Below, piece by piece: positions 52,840-61,396 of a stretch of DNA of 64,000 nt. Every line of letters starts with the position of its first letter. Position 1 is the stretch's first letter. The notes beneath the pieces are model-generated. The model did not search any database. It saw only the letters and a list, made by a program, of their open reading frames with translations, and was not told the DNA's origin. Made by a program: the position numbers and the translations under genes. Source of the stretch: Deltaproteobacteria bacterium (lineage in GTDB: Bacteria; Myxococcota; Myxococcia; Myxococcales; Anaeromyxobacteraceae); NCBI GenBank assembly GCA_016214955.1, contig JACRMN010000019.1, forward strand, positions 186,001-250,000, in the 5' to 3' direction.

Positions 52840-53955
52840 TCAGCGCGCCAGGGCGCGCCGCGCCAGCAGCGCCTCGACCCGCGCCACGCCGGCCACCAGC
52901 CGCGCCAGCGCGGCCGGGTCGCGAGGGCCGCGGGCCGCCCGGGCCGCCGCCTCGCGGAAGGCCGGAGCCGCCTCGGGCCGCAGGGTCGCCAGCCGCTCGG
53001 CGGCCTGGCCGTCGGGCAGCGCCGCGGCGATGCCCACCTGGCGCTGCAGCCGCAGCCGGTGCGCGCGCCAGGCGGCGGCCGCCAGCTCCGGCTCGGCCCG
53101 GGCGCTGCGGTAGAGCGCGCCCAGCGAGGCCAGGTAGTCGGCCGCGGTCCGGGCCGCCTGGGCCGGTGGGGGCCGGATGGGCCCCAGCCGCCGCGCCAGC
53201 GACCAGAGCAGGAGCGCGGCGGCGGCGAGGAGCTGGAGGAGGAGCGGGGTGAGCCGGCCGGCGGCGGGTGCCGGGCTGCGGGCCGCTGCGAAGTGGCCCT
53301 CGTCGAAGGCCAGCCGGCCGCGCTCCGCCACCCGCGCCCAGAAGAGGAGGTTGTCGGCCTCGGCGAGCCGCGGATTCTCGAGCAGGTCGGGCCCGGCGAG
53401 GAGCAGCACCTCGCCCCGCCCCAGCGGTGCCGAGACCGCCGCGGTGAAGCCCGGGCCGCCGGCCACCGGCAGCGCGCCCGGCAGGCCGCTCGCCACCGAG
53501 CCGCCGCCGCCGGCCAGGGAGAGCCCGTCGAAGAGCGGATGTGCCGCGAGGGGCACGGCCCGCTCGCCCGCGCCGGCGAGCCGCGGGCGCGAAACCTGGA
53601 GCCGCTGGTCCAGGAGCGGCTGGGCGCCCGGAGCGCCGGCGGCGTAGACGAGGAGGCCGCCCGCGGCGGTGCGCGCCAGGAGCCGCTCCACCTCGGCGGC
53701 GGAGAGCGGCGTCACCGGGGCGGCCAGGACGGCCACCGCGCCCGCCGGGAGCTCGTCCGGGCCGGACACCCGCAGCGGCGCCCGCCCGGTGGCGGCCAGC
53801 CAGTCGTGGAGCGCCGCGGCCCCGCGGGCGCCGGTGAGCTCGACGCTGGGCACCCGCGCCTCGGGAGGGAGGCGGGCGCGGCCGGCGGCCACCGAGGCCA
53901 GGGCCGCCGCCAGCGCCAGGAGCGCGGCCAGGCCGACGGCGGTGCGCGGCCTCAC
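52840..53955 (-). CDS. DUF4350-type membrane protein
   Basis: 371 residues. An N-terminal signal/anchor (MRPRTAVGLAALLALAAALASVAAG), a periplasmic domain (GAAALHDWLAATGRAPLRVS, GGLLVYAAGAPGAQPLL), another membrane segment near residues 235-252 (LLLQLLAAAALLLWSLARRL), and a cytoplasmic tail. This matches DUF4350 proteins found next to moxR and DUF58. The GTG start overlaps the upstream gene's stop (GTGA), so translation is coupled. Confidence 0.82.
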   Translation of the reverse strand: MRPRTAVGLAALLALAAALASVAAGRARLPPEARVPSVELTGARGAAALHDWLAATGRAPLRVSGPDELPAGAVAVLAAPVTPLSAAEVERLLARTAAGGLLVYAAGAPGAQPLLDQRLQVSRPRLAGAGERAVPLAAHPLFDGLSLAGGGGSVASGLPGALPVAGGPGFTAAVSAPLGRGEVLLLAGPDLLENPRLAEADNLLFWARVAERGRLAFDEGHFAAARSPAPAAGRLTPLLLQLLAAAALLLWSLARRLGPIRPPPAQAARTAADYLASLGALYRSARAEPELAAAAWRAHRLRLQRQVGIAAALPDGQAAERLATLRPEAAPAFREAAARAARGPRDPAALARLVAGVARVEALLARRALAR

Positions 53956-54845
53956 CGCTCGCCCTCCGCCAGCGCGGCCCGGAGCCTGCGCGCCGCGGCG
54001 ACGCAGGCCGCCGCCTCGGCGGGACCGGGCGCCACCCGCCCGTAGACCGCCCTGTCGAAGGCCGCCGCCACGAGCTCGAACGGCGCCGCCGCCTCGCTGC
54101 CGGCGAGCCGCAGGGCCGCCTCGCGGTTGGTGAGCGCCCGGCCGGCGGGGAGCCGCTCGGCCTGCTCCAGCGCCGCCAGCGAGGAGAGCAGCGCCGCCCG
54201 CACCGCCTCCTCGCCCCGGCCCGCCGCCAGGGCGGCCTCGGCGTCGGGACCGTCCGGCGCGGGGGCGGCTGCGGGGACCGCGGGCGCGGCCAGGGCGGCG
54301 GACCGGCGCCGGCGGACCCGCCGCCGGCGCAGGGCGGCGAGGACCACGGCCCCGGCAAGCAGCGCCGCCGCGAGGAAGAAGGCGGTGCGGCCGCGCGAGG
54401 CCACCTGCTCCGCCTCCTCGGTGCCGAGCAGCTCGGCCAGCCGGTCCCAGAGCTGCTCCAGCCAGGCGAGGAGCCGGGCGGGGAGGGCGCGCGAGCGGGT
54501 GAAGCGGGGCTCGGCCAGCAGCCGATCGAGGGCGGCCCGGTCGGCGGGCGAGAGCGCCCGCGCCGCCGGCGGCGACCCGGCGAGCCGGCAGTGCCAGGCG
54601 AGGGCGGCCGCGAAGCGGGCGGCGCGCGCCTCCTGCTCCCCGGGCGCGGCCGCGGTGAGCTCCGCGGCCAGGGCCTCGAGGCCAGCCGCCGGCCCGGCGC
54701 GGGCGGCCTCGGCTGCGAGCCGGGGGGCCTCGGCCGTGAGCCGTACTGCCGGGAACTGCTCGGCCGGGAGCGCGGCGAGGGCCGCTGCCTCGTCGCAGGC
54801 GGCCGCCGGGGCGGCGAGCAGCACCGCCAGCCAGAGCCCGGTCAC
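53952..54845 (-). CDS. DUF4129-type membrane protein
   Basis: 297 residues. A signal-like N-terminus (GLWLAVLLAAPAAACDEA), a helical periplasmic region, a membrane segment near residues 155-175 (TAFFLAAALLAGAVVLAALRRR), and a cytoplasmic domain ending in the DUF4129-like EAALRLAGSEAAAPFELVAAAFDRAVYGRV. These are MoxR-operon components of unknown biochemistry. GTG start overlapping the previous stop (GTGA). The longer frame upstream is rejected as a shadow of the gene before it. Confidence 0.82.
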   Translation of the reverse strand: MTGLWLAVLLAAPAAACDEAAALAALPAEQFPAVRLTAEAPRLAAEAARAGPAAGLEALAAELTAAAPGEQEARAARFAAALAWHCRLAGSPPAARALSPADRAALDRLLAEPRFTRSRALPARLLAWLEQLWDRLAELLGTEEAEQVASRGRTAFFLAAALLAGAVVLAALRRRRVRRRRSAALAAPAVPAAAPAPDGPDAEAALAAGRGEEAVRAALLSSLAALEQAERLPAGRALTNREAALRLAGSEAAAPFELVAAAFDRAVYGRVAPGPAEAAACVAAARRLRAALAEGER

Positions 54846-55786
54846 CGCGCCCCTCCGGCGCCGGCCAGCGAGCGGGCCCAGCCCTCGAGGTCGAGCCCCT
54901 CGCGCCGCGCCCGGCGGTCGAAGTACAGCACCGCCAGCGCCACCAGGCCGAACGGGCGCAGCGCCGAGATGGCGGCGATCTCGATGCCGCCCACCACCAC
55001 CTCGGCCGGGAGCGGGAGCCGCGCTCCCGGCGAGCCGGCGCCCGCCAGCAGCAGCGCCGCCGCCCGCGGCAGGCCGGCCAGGGTGTTGGCGGCCATGGTG
55101 ATGGCCAGCGCGGCCAGCAGCACCACCGAGGCGCGCAGGCCGGGCCGCTCGGCGAGCGGCGTGCCTGGCGCGGGGCGCATGAGCCGCAGGCTGCGCCACA
55201 GGGCCCGCAGGCCCCCGAGCCCCTCCACTGCCGCCGCCGCGGGCGCCAGCAGGAAGGCGAGCAGCACCCAGAGCAGCGCCAGCCCGCCGCCGGCCACCGC
55301 CGCGATCACCCCGAGCACCTGGCCCGCCGGGGAGGCGGAGCGCAGCGCCAGGAGGAGGCCGGGCAGGGCGCCGAGCGCGGGGGCGAGGAGCGTGGCGGCG
55401 ACGCCGGCCAGGGCCGTGCCCAGCGCGGCCAGCGCCAGCCGCCCGGAGCCCGCCCGCGGCGCCAGCGCCGGGCCGGCGGCCGAGGGGGCCACCAGGAACG
55501 CGGCGGCCGAGGAGAGGAGGAACTGGCCGGCCAGCATGAGGAGCGCCAGCCCGGCGAGCGGCGGGAGCAGGTGGGCGGCGGCCGCCCAGCGCGACGGGTC
55601 GGCGCTGGCCGCGAGCTCGCCCAGCGCCGAGGCCTGGAGCCGCGCCGCCACGAAGAGCGGGAGCTCCAGCGCCAGGGTGGCCAGGAAGAGCTCGCGAAAG
55701 TGGCGCCGGTGCAGGGCGACGGCCCTGTCGAGCGCCTCGCCGATGCCCAGCGGACGGATCCGCAGGTCGCGCCCGTCGTCCGCCAT
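54842..55786 (-). CDS. Multi-pass membrane protein of the MoxR operon
   Basis: 314 residues with at least six hydrophobic segments, several as Ala/Leu-rich pairs (LATLALELPLFVAARLQ, LPPLAGLALLMLAGQFLL, GLVALAVLYFDRRARRE). It resembles the glycerophosphoryl-diester-phosphodiesterase-type membrane domain family that often precedes MoxR-associated genes. No active-site motif is visible. It is the first gene of the operon, ending in a four-base overlap with the next. ThiS starts on the opposite strand 63 bases away. Confidence 0.75.
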   Translation of the reverse strand: MADDGRDLRIRPLGIGEALDRAVALHRRHFRELFLATLALELPLFVAARLQASALGELAASADPSRWAAAAHLLPPLAGLALLMLAGQFLLSSAAAFLVAPSAAGPALAPRAGSGRLALAALGTALAGVAATLLAPALGALPGLLLALRSASPAGQVLGVIAAVAGGGLALLWVLLAFLLAPAAAAVEGLGGLRALWRSLRLMRPAPGTPLAERPGLRASVVLLAALAITMAANTLAGLPRAAALLLAGAGSPGARLPLPAEVVVGGIEIAAISALRPFGLVALAVLYFDRRARREGLDLEGWARSLAGAGGAR

Positions 55787-55814
55787 CGCCCGCCGAGCTT
55801 ACCGCGAACCCCGT

Positions 55815-55843
55815 TTGACGGCGCCCCGGGGGCGCGCTACATC
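55815..55843 (+). promoter_or_regulatory. Promoter of thiS-thiG
   Basis: TTGACG (55815-55820), 17 bases, TACATC (55838-55843). The ATG of thiS is at 55850, only 6 bases after the -10 box, so the transcript would start at or after the A of the start codon. No TPP riboswitch fits between promoter and gene. Confidence 0.6.
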
Positions 55844-55849
55844 GAGCCC

Positions 55850-56050
55850 ATGCGGGTCAAGCTCAACGGGGAGCACCGGGAGATCCCGGACGGCCTGACC
55901 GTCGCCGGGCTGCTGGCCCACCTGGGCGTGAAGGCGCCCCGGGTGGCGGTCGAGGTCAACGAGGCGGTCGTCACCAAGGACCGCTACGACGGGCACGCGC
56001 TCCAGTCCGGCGACGCGGTGGAGATCGTCGCCTTCGTCGGCGGAGGGTAG
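55850..56050 (+). CDS. thiS: Sulfur carrier protein ThiS
   Basis: 66 residues, ubiquitin-like fold ([48 protein letters not shown]) with the required C-terminal Gly-Gly (VAFVGGG) that is adenylated and carries the sulfur for the thiazole ring. It ends five bases before thiG, so they form one unit. No thiF adjoins; activation must come from elsewhere. Confidence 0.93.
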   Translation: MRVKLNGEHREIPDGLTVAGLLAHLGVKAPRVAVEVNEAVVTKDRYDGHALQSGDAVEIVAFVGGG

Positions 56051-56054
56051 GGCC

Positions 56055-56828
56055 ATGGCGGACGGCTGGAGCATCGGCAAGTACGCGTTCGAGAGCCGCC
56101 TGCTGGTGGGCACCGGCAAGTACCCCGACTTCCCCACCATGCAGCGGGCGCTGGTCGCCTCCGGCGCCGAGGTGGTGACGGTGGCGGTGCGCCGCCTCGA
56201 CCTCGCGGCCCGGGGCGAGGCCTCGCTGCTGGAGTGGATCCCCAAGGGGATGAAGCTGCTGCCCAACACCGCCGCCTGCTACACCGCCGAGGAGGCCATC
56301 CGCACCTGCCGCCTGGCGCGCGAGCTGGAGATGGGCGACCTCGTGAAGCTCGAGGTCATCGGCGATCCCCGCACCCTCTTCCCCGACACCGAGGAGCTGG
56401 TGAAGGCCGCCCGGGTGCTGGCCCGGGAGGGCTTCACGGTCCTGCCCTACACCAACGACGACCCGGTCACCGCCCGGAAGCTCGAGGACGCCGGCTGCGC
56501 CGCGGTGATGCCGCTGGGCGCGCCCATCGGCTCCGGGCTGGGCATCCGCAACCCCTACAACCTCCGCATCCTCATGGAGAGCGTGAAGGTGCCGGTGCTG
56601 GTGGACGCCGGCGTGGGCACCGCCAGCGACGCCGCCGTGGCCATGGAGCTGGGGGCGGTGGCGGTGCTCATGAACACCGCCATCGCCTCGGCCCGCGAGC
56701 CGGTGCTGATGGCCGAGGCCATGCGCGACGCGGTGCAGGCGGGCCGCAAGGCCTTCCTGGCCGGGCGCATGCCCATGAAGCTGCACGCCGCCGCGTCGAG
56801 CCCCATGACCGGGCTCATCGGGAGCTGA
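56055..56828 (+). CDS. thiG: Thiazole synthase ThiG
   Basis: 257-residue (alpha/beta)8 enzyme that builds the thiazole phosphate of thiamine from ThiS-thiocarboxylate, dehydroglycine and deoxyxylulose phosphate. [34 protein letters not shown] opens the fold, the catalytic Lys is in [15 protein letters not shown], and the phosphate-binding loop is [25 protein letters not shown] at 56055, with GAGGG upstream. The C-terminus is 11 bases before the convergent next gene. Confidence 0.95.
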   Translation: MADGWSIGKYAFESRLLVGTGKYPDFPTMQRALVASGAEVVTVAVRRLDLAARGEASLLEWIPKGMKLLPNTAACYTAEEAIRTCRLARELEMGDLVKLEVIGDPRTLFPDTEELVKAARVLAREGFTVLPYTNDDPVTARKLEDAGCAAVMPLGAPIGSGLGIRNPYNLRILMESVKVPVLVDAGVGTASDAAVAMELGAVAVLMNTAIASAREPVLMAEAMRDAVQAGRKAFLAGRMPMKLHAAASSPMTGLIGS

Positions 56829-56839
56829 GCGCCCGCGGC

Positions 56840-57640
56840 CTACGCCGGCGCGATGGGCTGCCAGGTGTCGGTGGCGTGCCGGAAGACGCGCGAGGGCTTG
56901 CCCCAGTTGCCGCTGGCGAAGCCCTGGCAGATGCGCTCGTAGATCTCCGGGTACTGCTGCGCCTGGAACTCCTCCACCGTGCCCTTGAGCGCGAAGCCGG
57001 CGAAGGTGTCGAGGTCCACCACCAGCCGCACCTCCTGCCGGTTGGACTTCAGGTTCATGTAGGTCTTGAGGGCCAGCCCGTCGCCGTGGAACAGCACCGG
57101 TCGCCCCATCCTCGCCTCCTGGTGGAAGATGAAGCGGGGCGAGAGGTTGGCGGTCTCGCCCACCGCCACCAGGGCGAAGGGCACCTTGCCCACCGTGGCC
57201 AGCACCTCGTCGTGCGGGATGCGCTCGAAGAACTTCATGGTGTAGGGGCTGTGGTGCACCGTGTAGATCTGGCTGCCCCGCACCACGACGCCGTCGGCCG
57301 ACTGCTCCACCGCGTCGCCCGACGCGCCGTCGAGCCCGACCGGGCGGGTCTTCACCTGGAACCCCTGGAAGCGGTCCGGCACCACCAGCATGACGGTGAC
57401 GTTCTCGCCCGGCCCGGGCGGCCGCGGCAGGCCGCCGGTGAGCCGCACCCGCAGCTCCCGCTCGCCCACCGCCTCCAGCCCCAGCACCCGGTTCACGCCC
57501 ACCGCCGCGTGGGTACCGGCCAGGCTGGTGGTGCCCATGAAGCTCAGCACCTTGGGGAAGGGCACCGTGGGGAAATGCGGGGCCTGGCGCTGGCGCTGAT
57601 CGTCGATGAATCGGAGGAGGGTGTCGAGCTGCTCGTCCAC
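56840..57640 (-). CDS. Protein of unknown function within the thi region
   Basis: 266 residues, soluble, not recognised with confidence. VLSFMGTTSLAGTHAAVGVNRVLGL, GENVTVMLVVPDRFQGFQVKTRPVG, and VRGSQIYTVHHSPYTMKFFERI give a beta-rich pattern; a flavin-type split-barrel is possible but unsupported by a motif. GTG start with GAGGAG seven bases upstream; in-frame earlier starts exist. It is on the opposite strand between thiG and thiE, so it is not part of a thiamine operon. Confidence 0.65.
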   Translation of the reverse strand: MDEQLDTLLRFIDDQRQRQAPHFPTVPFPKVLSFMGTTSLAGTHAAVGVNRVLGLEAVGERELRVRLTGGLPRPPGPGENVTVMLVVPDRFQGFQVKTRPVGLDGASGDAVEQSADGVVVRGSQIYTVHHSPYTMKFFERIPHDEVLATVGKVPFALVAVGETANLSPRFIFHQEARMGRPVLFHGDGLALKTYMNLKSNRQEVRLVVDLDTFAGFALKGTVEEFQAQQYPEIYERICQGFASGNWGKPSRVFRHATDTWQPIAPA

Positions 57641-57718
57641 GTTGGGACTCCTCGCCCGCGTACGGCGGGCTTGGCGGGCGCGACTGACCATGCCAAGGAT
57701 GGCGTGAGGGCTTACCAA

Positions 57719-58333
57719 ATGGGGTTGCCCCGTGTCCATCTGATCACCGATCGCCGCCTGGTGCCCGATCTGGCGGCAGCCGTCCGCCGGGTGCTCGCCG
57801 GCCTGCCGCCGGGCGCGGTGGCGGTTCACCTGCGCGAAAAGGAGCTCTCCGGCGCGGCGCTCCTGGAGCTGGCCCGGGCGCTCGCCGGGGCCTGCCGCGA
57901 GGCCGGGCAGCTCCTCCTGGTCAACGACCGGCTCGACGTGGCCCTGGCGGCCGGGGCCGACGGCGCCCACCTCCCCTCCGCCGGCATCCCTCCCGGCGAG
58001 GCCCGGCACCTGTTGGGGCCCGGCAAGCTCCTCGGCGTCTCGTGCCACAGCGAGGCCGAGGTGGACCGCGCCCGCGCCGGCGGTGCCGACTACGCCACCT
58101 TCGGCCCGGTCTTCGACACGCCGTCGAAGCGGGCCCTGGGCGGCCCGGTGGGGCTCCCGGCGCTGGCCCGGGCCTCGGCGCGCGGGCTCCCGCTGGTGGG
58201 CCTGGGCGGCATCGACCCCGGCAACGCCGCCGCGGTGCTGGGGTCCGGAGCCGCCGGCGTGGCCGCCATCCGGGCCTGGCTCACCGGCCCCGATCCGGCC
58301 GCCGCGGTTCGCGCGCTCCTGGCCCCGGCTTGA
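57719..58333 (+). CDS. thiE: Thiamine phosphate synthase ThiE
   Basis: 204-residue TIM-barrel enzyme that joins the pyrimidine and thiazole moieties. Motifs: HLITDRRLVPD, VHLREKELSGAALLELARAL, LLVNDRLDVALAAGADGAHL, GVSCHSEAEVDRA, GADYATFGPVFDTPSK, and GLGGIDPGNAAAVLGSGAAGVAAI (phosphate loop). Start: ATG 57719; GTG and TTG alternatives are within 15 bases. It is followed 31 bases later by the Crp-type gene. It is separated from thiSG by the opposed gene. Confidence 0.92.
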   Translation: MGLPRVHLITDRRLVPDLAAAVRRVLAGLPPGAVAVHLREKELSGAALLELARALAGACREAGQLLLVNDRLDVALAAGADGAHLPSAGIPPGEARHLLGPGKLLGVSCHSEAEVDRARAGGADYATFGPVFDTPSKRALGGPVGLPALARASARGLPLVGLGGIDPGNAAAVLGSGAAGVAAIRAWLTGPDPAAAVRALLAPA

Positions 58334-58364
58334 CCCTCGCCGGATCGGCCCCCACAATCCGCGG

Positions 58365-59057
58365 ATGTCCGGACCCCGACCGGCGATCCGCGAGCTCCTC
58401 CGGAACGTCTCCATCTTCGCCCACCTGGGCGCCGCCGAGCTGGCGGACCTGGAACGGCTGGTGGAGCTCCGGGAGGTTGCGGCCGACGGCCTGGTGGTGG
58501 GGCAGGAGGAGCCGGGCGACGCGCTCTACGTGCTGGCGCGCGGGCGCTGCAAGGTGGTGCTCTACGGCGAGTCGGGCCGGGAGATCATCCTGCGGGTCTT
58601 CAAGAAGCCCGGCGACTTCTTCGGCGAGATGAGCCTGCTCGACGGCGAGCCGCGCTCGGCCACCGTCATCGCCATGGAGGCCTCCCAGCTCCTCCGGCTC
58701 TCCCGCGAGGCCTTCGGGCAGCACCTGCGCAGCTCCTCGGCCACGGCGCTGGCGGTGATGGCCGAGCTCTCGCGCCGGCTGCGGGAGGCCGACGGCGTCA
58801 TCGGCAACCTGGCGCTGCTCGACGTCTACGGGCGGCTGGCCCGCACCCTGCGCCAGCTGGCCCACAGCGACGGCGAGGAGAGCGCCGACGGCGTGGTGAT
58901 CCGCGACCTGCCCACCCAGCAGGAGCTGGCGGGCCTCATGGGCACGAGCCGCGAGACCGTATCGCGGGCCTTCGCCGAGCTCTCTCGCCGCGGCCTGGTG
59001 CGGCTCACCGGCCGGCGGCTGCTGCTGCGGCGCGACTTCCTGGCGGACCACGGATGA
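58365..59057 (+). CDS. Crp/Fnr-family transcriptional regulator
   Basis: 230 residues. A cyclic-nucleotide-binding-type beta-roll (residues about 15-130: LYVLARGRCKVVLYGESGREIIL, GDFFGEMSLLDGEPRSATV) and a C-terminal HTH (LPTQQELAGLMGTSRETVSRAFAELSRRGLV). There is no Fnr cysteine cluster, so the effector could be a cyclic nucleotide or another small molecule. The stop overlaps the ATG of the following methyltransferase gene (ATGA), so the two are co-translated. Confidence 0.93.
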   Translation: MSGPRPAIRELLRNVSIFAHLGAAELADLERLVELREVAADGLVVGQEEPGDALYVLARGRCKVVLYGESGREIILRVFKKPGDFFGEMSLLDGEPRSATVIAMEASQLLRLSREAFGQHLRSSSATALAVMAELSRRLREADGVIGNLALLDVYGRLARTLRQLAHSDGEESADGVVIRDLPTQQELAGLMGTSRETVSRAFAELSRRGLVRLTGRRLLLRRDFLADHG

Positions 59058-59770
59058 CCCGGAAGAAGGGCCACGGCCGTCCCGGCCCCGGCGGCGCGCG
59101 CGGCGGCCACGCCAGGGCCGGGCACGGTGGCCGCGCCGGCCACGGCCACCACGGGCCCGGGCACGAGCACGGCGGCCACGGGCGCGACCCCCACGGCAAC
59201 CCCGCGGATCTGGCGCGCTACCTGGCGCGCCTCGACGATCCCGAGCGCGCCGGGTGGCAGAGGCCCGACGAGGTGGTGGCGGCGCTGGGGCTGCGGCCGG
59301 GCGACACCGTCGGCGAGGTGGGCGCGGGCTCCGGCTACTTCACGCTGCGGCTGGCCCGCGCGGTGGGGCCGGAAGGGCGGGTGCTGGCCGCCGAGGTCTC
59401 GACCGAGATCATGGCGGTGCTGAGGAGCCGGCTGGCGGAGGCCCAGGCCGGCAACGTCGAGCCCCTCCTGGCGCAGCCCGAGGCCCCGCCCTTCCCGGCG
59501 CGCTCGTGCCAGCGGATCCTGATCGTCAACACCTTCCACCACTTCCCCGACGGCGCGGCCTACCTGCGGGCGCTCTCCGCCTGCCTCGCCCCCGGCGGCC
59601 GCATCGCCAACGTGGACTTCCACGAGCGCGAACTGCCCGTGGGCCCCCCGCCCGAGCTCAAGATCTCGCGCGAGGAGTTCCTGGAGGTGGCTCGCCAGGC
59701 GGGCCTGGTGCTGGTGGAGGAGCGGGCTTTCCTCCCCCACCAGTACTTCGTGCTCCTGCGCAAGCGGTGA
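59054..59770 (+). CDS. Class I methyltransferase with His/Gly-rich N-terminus
   Basis: 238 residues. The first 48 are unusual: ten His plus many Gly and Arg (GHGHHGPGHEHGGHGRDPHG), probably a metal-binding tail. From residue 60 a Rossmann SAM domain follows: VGEVGAGSGYFTLRLARAVG (motif I), VLAAEVSTEIMAVL, RILIVNTFHHFPD, and GGRIANVDFHERELP. The substrate is unknown; a metalloid methyltransferase is possible given the His-rich tail. It starts inside the Crp-type gene's stop (ATGA). Confidence 0.82.
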   Translation: MTRKKGHGRPGPGGARGGHARAGHGGRAGHGHHGPGHEHGGHGRDPHGNPADLARYLARLDDPERAGWQRPDEVVAALGLRPGDTVGEVGAGSGYFTLRLARAVGPEGRVLAAEVSTEIMAVLRSRLAEAQAGNVEPLLAQPEAPPFPARSCQRILIVNTFHHFPDGAAYLRALSACLAPGGRIANVDFHERELPVGPPPELKISREEFLEVARQAGLVLVEERAFLPHQYFVLLRKR

Positions 59771-59868
59771 GGCGGCGCGCCGCGGCGCCCGTGCCTCGCC
59801 TGTCCTGGTGCCGTCTCGCCGACCCGGGCGAACCAGGGTGAGCGCGCCCGGCCGCGCGTGGGCGGCGC

Positions 59869-61125
59869 CTACTCGTAGTACTGGGGCTGGCCGCTGGAGC
59901 CCGGACCCGACGATGCCCGCGGGTTCTTCTTGAAGGTGTGGCTCTTCACGAAGAGGTTGTCGGCGGTCTTTCCGGTGTTGGGCATGTACTTCTCCACCGT
60001 GAAGGTCTCGTCGTGGCAGGCCTTGCAGGCGTCGGCCGGGACCTTCTTGAGCCTGCCCTTGCCGGCGTGCGGTGAGTGGCAGGTGATGCAGGACATCTGG
60101 CCGCTCTTGAAGTGCGCCGACTGGATGAAGCCCTGGTACTCCTGGTGGTGCTTCCCCTCCTCGAAGACGCCGTCGGCCTTGGAGACGTCGTCCACCTTGA
60201 ACATGCCCTTCAGGTCGCCCGGGTACTCCTTGTCGAGCGGATCCTCGGCCTGGATGCCCGGGAGCACGACGTGCTCGGGGTACCACTTGGTCCAGTCCTG
60301 CCAGGGCAGGAAGGTCTCGCCCACCTTCGGCGCCGGGAAGTCCTCGCGGTCGTTGCCCTGCGCGCTCTTCCACCGCTCGTTCTCGAGCCGGACGTGGCAG
60401 TAGCCGCAGAGCCGCGACTGCTGCTCCACGGGCTGGTGGGCCACGTTCCAGATGTCGGCCTTCTTCCTCGACTTCACGTGCTTGGCGCCCGGGCCGTGGC
60501 AGGCCTCGCAGCCGATGCTCGTCTCCACCCACTCGGACTTCTGCAGGAGGGGCTTGGCCGCGTCGTACGCGGTGATGCGGTAGCCGGTGCTGTGGCAGGT
60601 GGCGCACATGGTGTTCCAGTCGTTCTTCTGGCCGTAGTTCTCCCACTTGCCGCTCACGCGGTTGAACTGCCGGTTGAGGAACTGCAGACCGCCCGAGTCC
60701 TCGTTCTGCACCAGGTAGCGCTGCTTCCACTTGCCGCCGCCGACGACGTACTTCACGTCGCTCCGCTGGTACTTCTTGCCGGTGACGTTGCCGGTGGCCG
60801 GGCCCGCACCGGTGCCGTCGGTCTCCCACTTCTCCCAGGCGTCCTTGAGGAAGCCCTCGGTGGGGGCGGCGAGCATCTTGGAGTGAAAGCTCTCCTTCCA
60901 GCTCTTGAACGCCTCGGCGTGGCACTTGGCACAGGCCTGCGAGCCCACGAAGTCCGCCCTGGCCCCGGCGATCTTCGGCGGCGCGGGCGCGGCGGCCTTC
61001 TTGCGGGCCTTCTCCCCGACCTTGGTCGCCGGCTTCTTGTCTTCGGCGGCGTCCGCCGGGGCGGCGCCGGAAACGGCGGTTACCAGAAGGACCAGCATCA
61101 GCTTGGACCACGACGTCCTCTTCAT
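59869..61125 (-). CDS. Periplasmic hexaheme c-type cytochrome
   Basis: 418 residues. Signal peptide (MKRTSWSKLMLVLLVTAVSGAAPADA) then a Lys/Ala linker. Six CxxCH sites: CAKCH, CATCH, CEACH, CGYCH, CITCH, CKACH, with long loops between, in the cytochrome c554/c-family arrangement. It ends in a Gly/Ser/Gln tail (SGPGSSGQPQYYE). It has no membrane anchor, so it is soluble in the periplasm or on the surface. Role: electron transfer to or from an outside acceptor, by context. AGGAG is seven bases before the ATG. It is a separate transcription unit. Confidence 0.87.
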   Translation of the reverse strand: MKRTSWSKLMLVLLVTAVSGAAPADAAEDKKPATKVGEKARKKAAAPAPPKIAGARADFVGSQACAKCHAEAFKSWKESFHSKMLAAPTEGFLKDAWEKWETDGTGAGPATGNVTGKKYQRSDVKYVVGGGKWKQRYLVQNEDSGGLQFLNRQFNRVSGKWENYGQKNDWNTMCATCHSTGYRITAYDAAKPLLQKSEWVETSIGCEACHGPGAKHVKSRKKADIWNVAHQPVEQQSRLCGYCHVRLENERWKSAQGNDREDFPAPKVGETFLPWQDWTKWYPEHVVLPGIQAEDPLDKEYPGDLKGMFKVDDVSKADGVFEEGKHHQEYQGFIQSAHFKSGQMSCITCHSPHAGKGRLKKVPADACKACHDETFTVEKYMPNTGKTADNLFVKSHTFKKNPRASSGPGSSGQPQYYE

Positions 61126-61396
61126 GGGGAGTCTCCTGAGCGGCTGGTGGATCCGTGCGGCAGAACCCGCCTCACGGGGCCATGGGTAGCCACCCCGGGC
61201 AGGGTTCGCCAGCGGTGTTCGGGGTCGTGCCCAGAAGCCGTTTACGGCCGAGATGTGCGGCGAGCGTCCGCACTTCCAGGCCAGCTCCGGGCGCCCCGCG
61301 CCCATCCGCACGGCGTCCACCGCGTCGCAGGTCGCAGGCGCGCCGTCCTGCCGCAGCGGCGCCGCCGGCGGCCGGGCCGGCGACGCCCGTGGCCGG

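Noticed and set aside
55801-55849. TPP riboswitch before thiS
   Set aside because: The space between promoter and ATG is only a few bases and shows no THI-box-like sequence.
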